Shown: positions 43,459 through 52,880, counted from the first letter of the stretch. The stretch is DNA of 64,000 bases from Fusibacter ferrireducens (GCF_015352425.1 NZ_JADKNH010000003.1:1-64000), one strand, 5' to 3'. Notes: a model not told the origin generated them from the letters alone. A program made the numbers and translations.

Positions 43459-44850
43459 ATGAAAACAGCGAAAAAAAAATTTAAAATGCCTAATGCTTAT
43501 ACACTGATCATTATGTTTATAATTGTTTCAGCGATAGCGACATTTATCGTACCAGCAGGGGTTTATGACACTTATTTAGATGACGTTACAGGTAAAAAAT
43601 TGGTGGATTCTACAACATATCATCAAGTGGAGAGAACACCTGTGGGTATAAGTGGATTCTTATTATCTATTCCGCAGGGCATGATGGGTGCGGCAAGCAT
43701 GATTTTTCTTGTATTCTTGATCGGTGGTTTTTTCCAAATCATCAATGATACAGGGGCCATAGATGCAGCTATTAATGTTCTGGTTGAGAAATTGCAGGAT
43801 AAATCATTTTTAGTAATTCCAATTGTCATGGCAATTATGTCTGTACTAGGAGCTCTAGGAATAATTGTAAATGCCGTTATTGCATTTATTCCGATAGGGA
43901 TTGCACTGGCTAAGAAATTGAAAATAGATCCTGTGGCTGGGATGGCAATTATGTACTTAGGTGCTTTTACAGGGACGACAACAACACCGATGGGGTATTA
44001 TAACACCATGTTGGCACAGACGATTTCTGGTCTGGAACCTCTATCTGGGTTTGCGTTTAGATCTGTTGTTTGGTTTATTGTATTCGTAGTAACAGTAATC
44101 TATGTCTTACGCTATTCTAAGAAAGTAAAATCAGATGTCAATAACAGTGTGCTCGAGGATTATCAACACAGTGATCACTCAGAGTTTGATGTGGAATCTC
44201 CTAAGTTTAACTGGAGACACGGAATTGTTTTAGTGGCACTTGTTGCAGGTTTTTCAATTTACTCTTATGGTTCCTTCAAACTGAAATGGGGCATTGATTA
44301 TTTAAGTGCTACCATGCTAGCAGTTGCCTTAATCAGTGGTATTGTGACTAAAATGCATCCAGATGATATGTCTATATCTTTTATTGAAGGCTGTAAGAGC
44401 ATGGTATTCGGTGCGCTTGTCATTGGATTTGCGAAATCAATTACCATTGTACTTACAGATGGTCAAATCATTCACTCAATTATCCATTACATGTCTATAC
44501 CACTTCAACAATTGCCATCAGCATTATCGGCAGTGTGTATGTTCTATGTGAATTTGATCTTTAATTTCTTTGTGCCTTCTGGATCAGGGCAAGCTATGAT
44601 TGTTATGCCACTTCAAGCACCGTTAGCAGACGTCGTTCATGTGAGTAGACAAGTAGCGGTTTCAGCTTATCTCTATGGTGATGGTTTTTCTAATACGATT
44701 ATACCAACATCAGGCGTTTTAATGGGCGCACTGGGCGTTGCTAAGATTCCATGGGATAAATGGTTAAAATTCCAGTTGCCATTATTCGGTATGTGGACTC
44801 TAATCGGAACAGTGGCAATTGCAGTGGGCGTTCTCATTGGCTGGGCATAA
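43459..44850 (+). CDS. YfcC-family (DcuC superfamily) transporter
   Basis: A 463-residue membrane protein with about 11-12 helices. The family start (MPNAYTLIIMFIIVSAIATFIVPAG) and FVPSGSGQAMIVMPL near the C-terminal third are typical YfcC features. YfcC-like carriers take up short peptides, amino acids or C4-type acids; the exact solute is unknown. GGGGG precedes the ATG. Its operon partner is an M20 hydrolase, suggesting that the solute is an N-acyl amino acid or dipeptide. The operon is driven by a sigma-54 promoter. Confidence 0.88.
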   Translation: MKTAKKKFKMPNAYTLIIMFIIVSAIATFIVPAGVYDTYLDDVTGKKLVDSTTYHQVERTPVGISGFLLSIPQGMMGAASMIFLVFLIGGFFQIINDTGAIDAAINVLVEKLQDKSFLVIPIVMAIMSVLGALGIIVNAVIAFIPIGIALAKKLKIDPVAGMAIMYLGAFTGTTTTPMGYYNTMLAQTISGLEPLSGFAFRSVVWFIVFVVTVIYVLRYSKKVKSDVNNSVLEDYQHSDHSEFDVESPKFNWRHGIVLVALVAGFSIYSYGSFKLKWGIDYLSATMLAVALISGIVTKMHPDDMSISFIEGCKSMVFGALVIGFAKSITIVLTDGQIIHSIIHYMSIPLQQLPSALSAVCMFYVNLIFNFFVPSGSGQAMIVMPLQAPLADVVHVSRQVAVSAYLYGDGFSNTIIPTSGVLMGALGVAKIPWDKWLKFQLPLFGMWTLIGTVAIAVGVLIGWA

Positions 44851-44861
44851 TGAGCAATTGC

Positions 44862-44887
44862 AAAATCATCCTTACGTGATTTTTTTA
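44862..44887 (+). terminator. Rho-independent terminator after the YfcC gene
   Basis: AAAATCA (44862-44868) pairs with TGATTTT (44877-44883), followed by TTTA. A second hairpin lies at 44928-44955. Confidence 0.6.
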
Positions 44888-44927
44888 TTTATTTAAATAA
44901 TCAAAATTTATATGCACTTTAAACGGA

Positions 44928-44955
44928 AGTCACCCGCAATGGGTGGCTTTTTTTT
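44928..44955 (+). terminator. Second terminator hairpin, GTCACCC/GGGTGGC with T run
   Basis: GTCACCC (44929-44935) pairs with GGGTGGC (44941-44947; one G-T) over a GCAAT loop, followed by eight T. It would insulate the YfcC operon from the GntR gene. Confidence 0.7.
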
Positions 44956-45061
44956 CGTGTTGTTATCGCAATAAATCTGAGCAAGTCAGACAGTTTCTGG
45001 GTATATACGGAGAAAAATGAGCACATAGTGACACAATTATCAGAAAATTGTCAATCCTGTA

Positions 45062-45089
45062 TTGACTTTACGATAATACAGAGTATACT
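45062..45089 (+). promoter_or_regulatory. Sigma-A promoter before the GntR gene
   Basis: TTGACT (45062-45067), 16-bp spacer, TATACT (45084-45089). It is followed at once by the AAGTTGT repeats, so a repressor bound there would block the start of transcription. Confidence 0.65.
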
Positions 45090-45100
45090 AAAAAGAAAAA

Positions 45101-45137
45101 AAGTTGTTGAACAAGTTGTGAACTTGGTGAACAACTT
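45101..45137. promoter_or_regulatory. Candidate GntR operator (AAGTTGT repeats)
   Basis: AAGTTGT occurs at 45101-45107 and 45113-45119, and its complement ACAACTT at 45131-45137, with TGAAC repeated three times in between. The cluster lies directly downstream of the promoter, a usual place for an autorepressing GntR protein. Confidence 0.55.
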
Positions 45138-45184
45138 ATAAATTTGATGAATAAAAAACAAATAAATTACGAAGGGAGTATCTT

Positions 45185-45922
45185 ATGGCTAGGCAAAAAA
45201 TTAGTGGCAATAATAGTGAAAAGATTCCTTCATACGTGACTATTTACAACAAAATATATTCAGACATTATGAATGATATCTATAAAAATGGTGATTATCT
45301 ACCCAGTGAATCCATTTTGACAAAACAGTATGGTGTCAGCAGAAATACGCTGAGACAAGCGCTGGCCATCATTCATGAAGATGGTCTCATCAGAAAACAG
45401 CAGGGGAAAGGTTCCATCATCACTAAAAACAAAAAGAAATACGATCGATTGCAAAAGGCATTTTTTAATCCCATGATTGAGTATGCTATTGATGAAGTGG
45501 ATTCTATTGAAATTAACTATAATTTTGGGCCGCCAACTGAAATTGCAAGAACAAAGTTAGCCGTAGATAAAAATGAGATGCTTTTAGCCAGCAATAATAT
45601 TTACTATTCTGCGGGTAAAGTCATTGGACATTCATTTGTGCAGATTCCATTGAGACACATAGAGGCCCTACAAGTTGATCTCAATAGAACGGAAGCTGTT
45701 TCTGAACTGCTCAATAAGACGATCTTTCAAATGTCCTATAGCGCCAATGTTTCCATAAGACTGGTTTTCGCAGAGGATCACATCACCCACTTTTTAAAGG
45801 TAAAAGAAAAAGAACCCGTCTTATATTTAGAGGAGATCTTATACAACGCGGATAATGAGAAGATTGGAAGATGTAAATTCTATTTTATCCCCAGTGCATA
45901 TGAATTGGATTTATGGATTTAG
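45185..45922 (+). CDS. GntR/HutC-family transcriptional regulator
   Basis: A 245-residue regulator. The GntR helix-turn-helix is at about residues 15-80 (YLPSESILTKQYGVSRNTLRQAL and GLIRKQQGKGSII) and the UTRA ligand-binding domain at about 95-240 (EIARTKLAVDKNEMLLASNNIYYSAGK). HutC-type regulators sense small metabolites. AGGGAG is nine bases before the ATG. It leads the ECF transporter/SAM-hydrolase operon, separated by 87 bp, and most likely represses it; the effector would be the transported compound or adenosine or methionine-like metabolite. Confidence 0.9.
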   Translation: MARQKISGNNSEKIPSYVTIYNKIYSDIMNDIYKNGDYLPSESILTKQYGVSRNTLRQALAIIHEDGLIRKQQGKGSIITKNKKKYDRLQKAFFNPMIEYAIDEVDSIEINYNFGPPTEIARTKLAVDKNEMLLASNNIYYSAGKVIGHSFVQIPLRHIEALQVDLNRTEAVSELLNKTIFQMSYSANVSIRLVFAEDHITHFLKVKEKEPVLYLEEILYNADNEKIGRCKFYFIPSAYELDLWI

Positions 45923-46009
45923 CAATGATTAGTTTAATAGTTCAAAATCTGATCTTGAAATGAGATGGATATCTATTAGCTATTAAAAAATATAAAAGAG
46001 GAGGTAATA

Positions 46010-46567
46010 ATGAAAGATTATTTTAAGATTACAACGAAAACGATTGTCGCAACAGGATTGGGTGCCGCTATTTTCACTTTATTATTTATGTATGTAAAAA
46101 TCCCTTCACCTGTACCAGAAACAAGTTTTCAAACCGCATATGGACTCAGTGCATTCTTTGCTACTCTCTTTGGGCCTATTGCTGGCGGACTTATAGCTTT
46201 TATTGGTCATGCTCTCAGTGATTCCATTCAATACGGTTCTCCATGGTGGAGCTGGGTTATTGCAAGTGGTATGGCTTCTTTTATCTTCGGCTTCGCTTAT
46301 AAGAGAACTTCTGTTGAAGAGGGAGAATTTAAAACGAAGAGCATCATCACTTTTAATGCAATTCAAATCCTTGGGAATGCAGTTGCGTGGTTGATTGTAG
46401 CCCCAGTCTTAGATATTGCAATATATAGTGAACCTGCGAATTTAGTATTTGCACAAGGTGCCATTGCAGCGGTGATGAACTCGATCAGTGCTGGTGTATT
46501 GGGGACGTTGCTGCTCATTGCGTATTCAGCAACTAAAGCTAAAAAGGGCAGCTTAAGCAAAAAATAA
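46010..46567 (+). CDS. ECF transporter S component (UPF0397-like)
   Basis: A 185-residue membrane protein with about five to six helices. TKTIVATGLGAAIFTLLFMYVKIP, GGLIAFIGHALSDSIQYGSPWWSW and the C-terminal positive tail match UPF0397-type S components. The S component binds the substrate and toppled in the membrane delivers it. GAGGAGG precedes the ATG. ECF ATPases and EcfT follow immediately, so this is a dedicated (group I) system. The substrate is not known; downstream SAM hydrolases hint at an adenosyl or methionine-related compound. Confidence 0.85.
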   Translation: MKDYFKITTKTIVATGLGAAIFTLLFMYVKIPSPVPETSFQTAYGLSAFFATLFGPIAGGLIAFIGHALSDSIQYGSPWWSWVIASGMASFIFGFAYKRTSVEEGEFKTKSIITFNAIQILGNAVAWLIVAPVLDIAIYSEPANLVFAQGAIAAVMNSISAGVLGTLLLIAYSATKAKKGSLSKK

Positions 46568-46587
46568 TCAATGGATGGAGATGAAAT

Positions 46588-48291
46588 ATGAATGATAAAC
46601 TAATCATTGAATTTAAAAATTTCTCGTTTCAATATTACAGTCAATCAGAGCCAACGCTTCACGATATCAATCTTAAAATTTACGAGGGTGAGAAAATTCT
46701 CATTGTTGGGCCAAGCGGCAGTGGCAAAAGTACTTTAGGCCACTGTCTAAATGGTTTGATCCCCTTTTCATATAGAGGCGTTACAGAGGGCTCTTTAAAA
46801 GTAAAGGGCAAAGAGACCAATGAACAGGATATTTTTAAATTGTCCAAGATTGTAGGGACTGTTCTTCAAGATTCCGATGGTCAATTCGTCGGGCTTACTG
46901 TGGGGGAGGACATCGCATTCGTAATGGAGAATGACAATACGCCCATAGATGAGATGAAAGAGCGCGTTTTAAAAGTATCTAAAATGGTGGATATGGACAA
47001 ATGGCTGAGCTCATCACCTTATGAACTGTCTGGAGGGCAGAAACAGAGAACAGCACTTGCAGGCGTCATGATTGACGATGTAGATGTTCTTTTGTTCGAT
47101 GAACCTTTGGCAAACTTGGACCCGGCAACAGGGAAGACAGCCATTGAAATTATTGACGATATACATCAAAAAACGAATAAAACGATTATCATCATTGAGC
47201 ATAGGCTCGAAGATGTTCTTCACAAGGATATAGATCGAATTATTGTTGTAAATGAGGGCCGAATTATAGCGGATATGAATGCGCATGAATTGGTATCTTC
47301 TTCAATTCTAATAGAAAATGGGATAAGAGAACCGCTTTACGTGACGGCACTTAAATATGCTGGCGTAGCCGTGACACCAGAGATGAAACCGGGGCATATT
47401 TATACATTGGATACTTCTGCTGTGAACCAAGTCGTCAAGAATTGGCATTTATCTGTGGTGAAAGAGGCAAAGAGAACGTTAGATGAACCCATTCTCAAGA
47501 TGGATGAGGTCACCTTTTCGTATGATGGTCGCAAAAAGATCCTTGAAAATATTAACATGGAGATTAGAAGGGGTGAAATGGTATCCGTAGTGGGTAGAAA
47601 TGGCGCTGGTAAATCCACCCTTTCGAAATTGCTCTGTGGTTTTGAAAAAGAAGATCAAGGCACAATTTACTATTTAAAAGAGGATATCAAAGATAAAACT
47701 ATAAAGGAAAGGGCAGAGCTCATCGGTGTTGTCATGCAAAATCCAAATCAAATGATCTCTAAGCCCATGATCTTTGATGAGGTGGCTCTGGGGTTAAAAC
47801 TGAGAAATGTTGACCCTTCTGAGATAGAGGCAAGAGTGGAAAAAGTGTTGAAAATATGCGGTCTTGCGCCTTTTATAGACTGGCCGATTTCGGCACTGAG
47901 CTACGGACAAAAGAAAAGGGTTACCATTGCTTCCATATTGGTACTCAACCCGAGTATATTGATTCTGGATGAACCCACAGCAGGCCAAGATTATAAGCAC
48001 TATAGCGAGATCATGTCTTTTTTGCAGGAGATCAATCAAACTGGCGTTACTGTGATCATGATCACACATGATATGCATCTGATGCTTGAATATACACCAA
48101 GGGCAATTGTGATCTCTGATGGTCAAAAAATCGCAGATACAGCTTCATCAGTGGTTTTAACAGATCGAAAAGTTATTGAAGATGCCAATTTAAAAGAAAC
48201 ATCCCTATACAACCTCGCACAAATGGTGGGGATTGAAGATGAAACGCGGTTCGTTCAAAATTTTATTGACTACGAAAGACAGGTGAGATAG
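46588..48291 (+). CDS. ECF transporter fused A-component (two ATPase domains)
   Basis: A 567-residue protein with two ABC domains in one chain. Domain 1: Walker A GPSGSGKS near 38, signature LSGGQKQRT, LLFDEPLANLDP. Domain 2 (from about 300): Walker A GRNGAGKS, signature LSYGQKKRV, LILDEPTAGQD. It replaces separate EcfA1 and EcfA2 proteins. The start is ATG 46588 with GGATGGAGATG before it. Its stop (TAG) touches the EcfT start, indicating coupled expression. Confidence 0.9.
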   Translation: MNDKLIIEFKNFSFQYYSQSEPTLHDINLKIYEGEKILIVGPSGSGKSTLGHCLNGLIPFSYRGVTEGSLKVKGKETNEQDIFKLSKIVGTVLQDSDGQFVGLTVGEDIAFVMENDNTPIDEMKERVLKVSKMVDMDKWLSSSPYELSGGQKQRTALAGVMIDDVDVLLFDEPLANLDPATGKTAIEIIDDIHQKTNKTIIIIEHRLEDVLHKDIDRIIVVNEGRIIADMNAHELVSSSILIENGIREPLYVTALKYAGVAVTPEMKPGHIYTLDTSAVNQVVKNWHLSVVKEAKRTLDEPILKMDEVTFSYDGRKKILENINMEIRRGEMVSVVGRNGAGKSTLSKLLCGFEKEDQGTIYYLKEDIKDKTIKERAELIGVVMQNPNQMISKPMIFDEVALGLKLRNVDPSEIEARVEKVLKICGLAPFIDWPISALSYGQKKRVTIASILVLNPSILILDEPTAGQDYKHYSEIMSFLQEINQTGVTVIMITHDMHLMLEYTPRAIVISDGQKIADTASSVVLTDRKVIEDANLKETSLYNLAQMVGIEDETRFVQNFIDYERQVR

Positions 48292-49125
48292 ATGAAGATG
48301 AAGCTATTTTCATATAATTTTGAGAACACTTTTGTGCACAATCTGTCTGGTCTGACAAAACTAATCTGTTTTCTATTTTTAACTTTTGCAGTGATGTTTT
48401 CTTATGATATAAGAGTGATTTTAAGTATATTGTTATTTTCTCTAGTGGTCTTTAGAATCTCTAAAATCAAGTTTAAACAAGTAAAACTCATGGTCATTTA
48501 TGTTGCTATATTTATTTTTACAAATGCCATTATTTCTTTTTTCTTTGCGCCTGAGTATGGTGTGAAAATTTATGGGACTAAGCATGAAATCATAGCGATT
48601 ACAAAATCGATATCATTGACATATGAGCAACTTTTTTTTCAAGTGACTAAGCTGTTCAAATATGCATCCGTTATCCCTTTTGGCATTATATTTTTACTCA
48701 CTACTAATCCGAGTGAACTCGCTTCTGCCTTATCAGGTGTAGGCGTCAACTATAAGGCAGCATATGCAGTTGCACTAACGCTGAGGTATTTTCCGGATAT
48801 ACAGAGAGAATACTCGGATATAAGCCAAGCACAGCAGGCAAGAGGGCTTGACTTATCTCATAAAGCGAAATTTAAAGATCGATTTAAAAATGCACTTTTA
48901 ATCATGGTACCACTTATTTTTTCCACGCTTTCAAGGATAGAACTGATCAGTAACGCCATGGATTTGCGTGGGTTTGGCAAAGGCAAGAAGAGAACTTGGT
49001 ACAATATGAGAAATTTGAATAAAAATGATTACTTGGCGCTAGGCGTGTCAGTTTTTATATTTATCGTTTCACTCGGCGTATCGTTTTTTATCAACCATAG
49101 TAGATTTTATAATCCGTTTATTTAA
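48292..49125 (+). CDS. ecfT: ECF transporter T component (EcfT)
   Basis: A 277-residue membrane protein. The two coupling-helix motifs of EcfT are visible: AQQARGLDLS near residue 182 and NAMDLRGFGKG near 225. They dock on the two ATPase domains. About five helices are predicted. It begins directly after the stop codon of the fused ATPase gene. With the S and A components it completes the transporter. Confidence 0.9.
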   Translation: MKMKLFSYNFENTFVHNLSGLTKLICFLFLTFAVMFSYDIRVILSILLFSLVVFRISKIKFKQVKLMVIYVAIFIFTNAIISFFFAPEYGVKIYGTKHEIIAITKSISLTYEQLFFQVTKLFKYASVIPFGIIFLLTTNPSELASALSGVGVNYKAAYAVALTLRYFPDIQREYSDISQAQQARGLDLSHKAKFKDRFKNALLIMVPLIFSTLSRIELISNAMDLRGFGKGKKRTWYNMRNLNKNDYLALGVSVFIFIVSLGVSFFINHSRFYNPFI

Positions 49126-49238
49126 GCGGTTAGAGATTAACAAGACTAGGGCGTGACGACGAGCAATAATCGTTGTTTAGAGGTGTTTTGCAATTATACA
49201 ATGTCAAAAATCAACATATATAACAAAAGGAGGATGAG

Positions 49239-50096
49239 ATGAAACCGATTTTAGTTTTTCAAACGGATTTTACTTACAAAGAAGGTGCAGTGAGTTCTAT
49301 GTACGGTGTCGTCAAAACGGTGGATAGAGGCCTTGAAATCATAGATGGGACCCATGAGATACCACAGTATGACACTTGGAGCGCTTCGTATAGATTATAT
49401 CAAACCATGAAATTTTGGCCTGAAGGAACAATCTTTGTATCCGTTGTGGATCCTGGTGTGGGCACTGGGCGTAGAGCTTCTGTTGCAAAGACGGCGAACG
49501 GGTACTATGTAGTGACTCCGGATAATGGTTCTTTAACACATTTAAAACACTTGGTTGGCATTACTGAAATAAGAGAGATTGACGAGACGGTTAACCGTTT
49601 AAGAGGTAAGAATACAGAAGGTGTTGGGATTTTCCACGGTAGAGATCTATTTGCATATTGTGCAGCGAAGTTTGCCAGTGGCATTATTGATTTTGAGGGG
49701 GTTGGACCAGCTTATCCAGTAGAAGAAATCGTTTCACATGAAATTCAAATGCCTAAACTCGAAGCTGGCGTGGTAAAGGGCATCTTTGAAATTGATGATC
49801 CTAACTTTGGGAATGTATGGACGAATATTCCACTGGAACTCTTCACAGAAGCGGGGTTTAAGTATGGGGATACCCTATGTTTAACCGTTGAAAATAAGGA
49901 CGAAGTTGTTTTTAACCAAGCGGTGTTGTTCCAATATTCTTTTGGATTTGCTTCTAAGGGTGAACCGATTATATATAATAATGAACTTATGAAAATTGGC
50001 CTCGCTGTGAATCAAGGCAGTTTTTCGGAGCTATATAAGATTGGAACAGGTAAAGATTGGGTTGTCAAATTTGAGAAGTCTAAGGATTGCCTATGA
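49239..50096 (+). CDS. SAM hydroxide adenosyltransferase (SAM hydrolase, DUF62) 1
   Basis: A 285-residue DUF62/S-adenosyl-L-methionine hydrolase-type protein. Motifs: VFQTDFTYKEGAVSSMYGV near 4-22, FVSVVDPGVGTGRR near 66-79, TPDNGSLTHL near 89 and HGRDLFAYCAAKFASG near 127. The Asp, Arg and His that activate water in the hydrolase subgroup are present (VVDPGVG, GRR, HGRD), and the fluorinase loop is absent. The expected reaction is SAM + water to adenosine + L-methionine. AAAGGAGGATGAG is a strong ribosome site. It follows the ecfT gene by 113 bp and is overlapped by a GNAT gene. Confidence 0.88.
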   Translation: MKPILVFQTDFTYKEGAVSSMYGVVKTVDRGLEIIDGTHEIPQYDTWSASYRLYQTMKFWPEGTIFVSVVDPGVGTGRRASVAKTANGYYVVTPDNGSLTHLKHLVGITEIREIDETVNRLRGKNTEGVGIFHGRDLFAYCAAKFASGIIDFEGVGPAYPVEEIVSHEIQMPKLEAGVVKGIFEIDDPNFGNVWTNIPLELFTEAGFKYGDTLCLTVENKDEVVFNQAVLFQYSFGFASKGEPIIYNNELMKIGLAVNQGSFSELYKIGTGKDWVVKFEKSKDCL

Positions 50097-50893
50097 TCGT
50101 TAAAGCCCAAGAAACCGATAGAAAGGCAATTTTAGAATACTGTATGGATGAACCCAGTATCAATCTTTTTATCATTGGGGATATTGAACTCTATGGTTTT
50201 GATTCAGAGTTTCAGGAAGTATGGATACAGGAAACATCAGGAGTTATCCAAGGCATTATCTTAAGATATCACAACAATTTCATCTTATACAGCAAAGCTA
50301 AAATGAATTTCATTGAAATTTTAGAGTTGTTTAAAGCGTATAAAGTGGATCTTATCAGCGGCAAAGCCTCAGTTTTAAATAGTTTATATCCACTGGTGAG
50401 TGATCAGTATAATTTTAAAGAAATGAATTTTGCAGAGCTCTCGACAGATGCATTGCTTGTGAAAGCAACTTCAAATGTAACCATTGCAAAAGCTGAAGAT
50501 GCCCCCGATATTGCTATGGCATATGGCCATATTCATGAATTTGAAAATCTTTATCCGGGTGGCTTTGAAGGTCGTCATAAGCAAATCTTAAATCGAATTG
50601 TTTCAAATGAAGGTGTGCACATGTTCATTAAAGAAAATGGTCAGATTGTAAGTCATGGCAATACAGCAGCAGAGACCAGTCAAAGTGCCATGATTGGCGG
50701 CGTAATGACTTTGCCAGATCAAAGGCGAAAGGGTTATGCCAAAACAGTCGTTTCGGCCATTTGTCAAAAGGTAATAAATGATGGGAAGAGAGCTTGTTTG
50801 TTTTATAATGGTGAAGCAGCGCAAAAGTTATTTGCTGCCTTGGGATTTAAGGACATTGATCAATGGGTTGTATTAGGAGGTAAAGATGAGTAA
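50093..50893 (+). CDS. GNAT-family N-acetyltransferase
   Basis: A protein of about 266 residues whose C-terminal half is a GNAT fold (VTLPDQRRKGYAKTVVSAIC, acetyl-CoA loop motif QRRKGYA, then LFYNGEAAQKLFAALGF). The N-terminal half is a degenerate GNAT-like domain. ATG 50093 overlaps the preceding stop as ATGA, with AAGGA six bases before it. It lies between two SAM-hydrolase paralogues. It may acetylate the released product or a partner amine; the acceptor is unknown. Confidence 0.8.
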   Translation: MIVKAQETDRKAILEYCMDEPSINLFIIGDIELYGFDSEFQEVWIQETSGVIQGIILRYHNNFILYSKAKMNFIEILELFKAYKVDLISGKASVLNSLYPLVSDQYNFKEMNFAELSTDALLVKATSNVTIAKAEDAPDIAMAYGHIHEFENLYPGGFEGRHKQILNRIVSNEGVHMFIKENGQIVSHGNTAAETSQSAMIGGVMTLPDQRRKGYAKTVVSAICQKVINDGKRACLFYNGEAAQKLFAALGFKDIDQWVVLGGKDE

Positions 50894-51725
50894 ACTACTT
50901 GTATTACAAAGTGATTTTGGTTTATCAGATGGTGCTGTGGCGGCAATGATCGGCGTTGCACATGAAGTGGATGTTGATATAAAGATTAACAACTTAACGC
51001 ATGATATAACGCCTTATAATGTTTGGGAAGCTTCTTACCGCTTGTTTCAAACGGCTGAATATTGGCCAGAAGAAACGGTCTTCGTATCGGTTGTGGACCC
51101 AGGTGTTGGCTCAAATCGAAAGAGTGTTGTCGTCAAGACAAAAAACAATCAATATATTGTAACTCCAGACAATGGGACTTTGACTCACATTAAAAAATAT
51201 ATTGGCATTGTCGCTGTAAGAGAAATTGAAGAAGCCCTTCACAGACGTAAAAATTCAGAGCATTCACATACTTTTCATGGAAGAGATGTTTACGCTTACA
51301 CAGGTGCGAAACTTGCATCTGGCAAAATTGGTTTCGAAGAAGTAGGCCAAGAAATTGCAATAGATGACATTATTGAGGCAGAAATTGGCGAAGTGATCAG
51401 CACAGAGAAGAGTATTAAGGGCTGCATTGATATCTTAGATGTTAGATTTGGAAGCTTATGGACCAATATTCCAAGTGAAGCCTTCTTAAAACTTGGTTTT
51501 GAACGCGGTGAAAGAGTGGAAGTGCTCATTAAAGACAGAGAAAAAGTTATTTACAACAATCGAATTATCTATGGTAAATCCTTTGATGATGTCTATATTG
51601 GAGAGCAAATCGTCTATATGAACTCACTCTATAGAGTTGCTGTTGCCATCAACCAAGGCAATTTTGCAAGGGCATATAGTATTGGAACAGGTATCCACTG
51701 GACGATTGAGTTTAAAAAAATTTGA
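50886..51725 (+). CDS. SAM hydroxide adenosyltransferase (SAM hydrolase, DUF62) 2
   Basis: A 279-residue paralogue of the protein at 49239 with the same motifs: LQSDFGLSDGAVAAMIGV, FVSVVDPGVGSNRKS, TPDNGTLTHI and HGRDVYAYTGAKLASG. The water-activating Asp, Arg and His are again visible. AGGAGG precedes the ATG, which overlaps the GNAT gene by 8 bp. Two paralogues in one operon could be a heterotrimer or have different substrates. A bidirectional terminator follows 48 bp after the stop. Confidence 0.88.
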   Translation: MSKLLVLQSDFGLSDGAVAAMIGVAHEVDVDIKINNLTHDITPYNVWEASYRLFQTAEYWPEETVFVSVVDPGVGSNRKSVVVKTKNNQYIVTPDNGTLTHIKKYIGIVAVREIEEALHRRKNSEHSHTFHGRDVYAYTGAKLASGKIGFEEVGQEIAIDDIIEAEIGEVISTEKSIKGCIDILDVRFGSLWTNIPSEAFLKLGFERGERVEVLIKDREKVIYNNRIIYGKSFDDVYIGEQIVYMNSLYRVAVAINQGNFARAYSIGTGIHWTIEFKKI

Positions 51726-51772
51726 TAATGATAGAGTTTAAAAGCATCATAAAGTGATTACAACGGTATTTG

Positions 51773-51813
51773 AAAAGACATCCCTCAAGCGAAAAGGCAG
51801 GATGTCTTTTTTA
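51773..51813. terminator. Bidirectional terminator between SAM hydrolase 2 and LacI
   Basis: AAAAGACATCC (51773-51783) pairs with GGATGTCTTTT (51800-51810) and is followed by TTAT; the complementary A run makes it usable from both sides. Confidence 0.85.
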
Positions 51814-51818
51814 TATCT

Positions 51819-52880
51819 CTAGAGATTTTTTTTGGATTTATCGAGTTCTGATCTATTGGGTTGTGATCTACTAATCGTTTTTATGGTGCCTCGAATTGCC
51901 AAATGAACAGGGAGTGAAATATGAGTTTGTTCTAAGGGTTCATCGTTTATTATTTTCATAAGCGTTTCAATTGTAATCTTTGCTTTTAGGCTGACATCTT
52001 GGTGAACACTACTGAGCTGTGGGGATAATAATTGAGCATATAAGTTGTCATCAAAACCAGCGATGGATAGATCATTTGGAATTGAAACGCCATGATCTAT
52101 AAAATATCGCATGCCCTCAACAGCGAGTAAGTCCGAGAGAAAGAACATTGCATAATTTTTTTTGGTATATTTTAATAGATCATTAAACTTGCTTGCTCTT
52201 TTTTGAGGATCATTGCCCAATCGTATATAATATTTTTCATTATAAGGAATATCATATTCTTTAAGTGCTCTTTGATAGCCTATAAATCGGTGATGATCCA
52301 CCCCAATATCTTGAGAAGCTAAAAGTAATATCTTCTCAAAGCCATTCTCAATGAGGTACCGTGTCATTTGGTATCCCCCACCTTCATCATCTAACCCCAC
52401 ATTGATATAATCATCATCCGATTCGTTGTATAAATCAATGGCGACAATTGGTTTTTCAGTTAGAGAGCGAATCTTTTGGTAATTGTTATACGTGAAAGTA
52501 ATTGCCACCAAGCCATCTACATTCCAAGCCGCAGCCATTTTGAAAATATCATTCAGATCTTTAGAAGTGTACAGCATCATATAATAGCCAGCTTCTCGGA
52601 TGTAAGTCTCCAGATAACCAACGATTTGGCCATAGAAAGGGTCCGAAAGGATTGTATTTTCATATTCTTTTGTAATATGAATGACGACGCCTATAATATG
52701 TGACTGTTTATTTGTAAGTGAACTCAAACCCATTCTTGGAATATACTTTTTTTCTCTTATCACTTTTTGTATGCGTTCAATATTATCACTAGATACTTTT
52801 TTTGTCTTTCCGTGAATGACATTCGAGACTGTTGTGGTGCTAACGCCAACGATATCTGCTATTTCTTTAATGGTGATCAT
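51819..52880 (-). CDS. LacI-family transcriptional regulator
   Basis: A 353-residue LacI protein. The HTH at the N-terminus reads MITIKEIADIVGVSTTTVSNVIHGKTKKVS, and the effector-binding domain follows (GLVAITFTYNNYQKIR, FDDNLYAQLLSPQLSSVHQD). Divergent from the sugar ABC operon, whose promoter region has two palindromes fitting LacI operators. It is therefore the likely repressor of that operon, with an imported glucoside as inducer. Confidence 0.92.
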   Translation of the reverse strand: MITIKEIADIVGVSTTTVSNVIHGKTKKVSSDNIERIQKVIREKKYIPRMGLSSLTNKQSHIIGVVIHITKEYENTILSDPFYGQIVGYLETYIREAGYYMMLYTSKDLNDIFKMAAAWNVDGLVAITFTYNNYQKIRSLTEKPIVAIDLYNESDDDYINVGLDDEGGGYQMTRYLIENGFEKILLLASQDIGVDHHRFIGYQRALKEYDIPYNEKYYIRLGNDPQKRASKFNDLLKYTKKNYAMFFLSDLLAVEGMRYFIDHGVSIPNDLSIAGFDDNLYAQLLSPQLSSVHQDVSLKAKITIETLMKIINDEPLEQTHISLPVHLAIRGTIKTISRSQPNRSELDKSKKNL

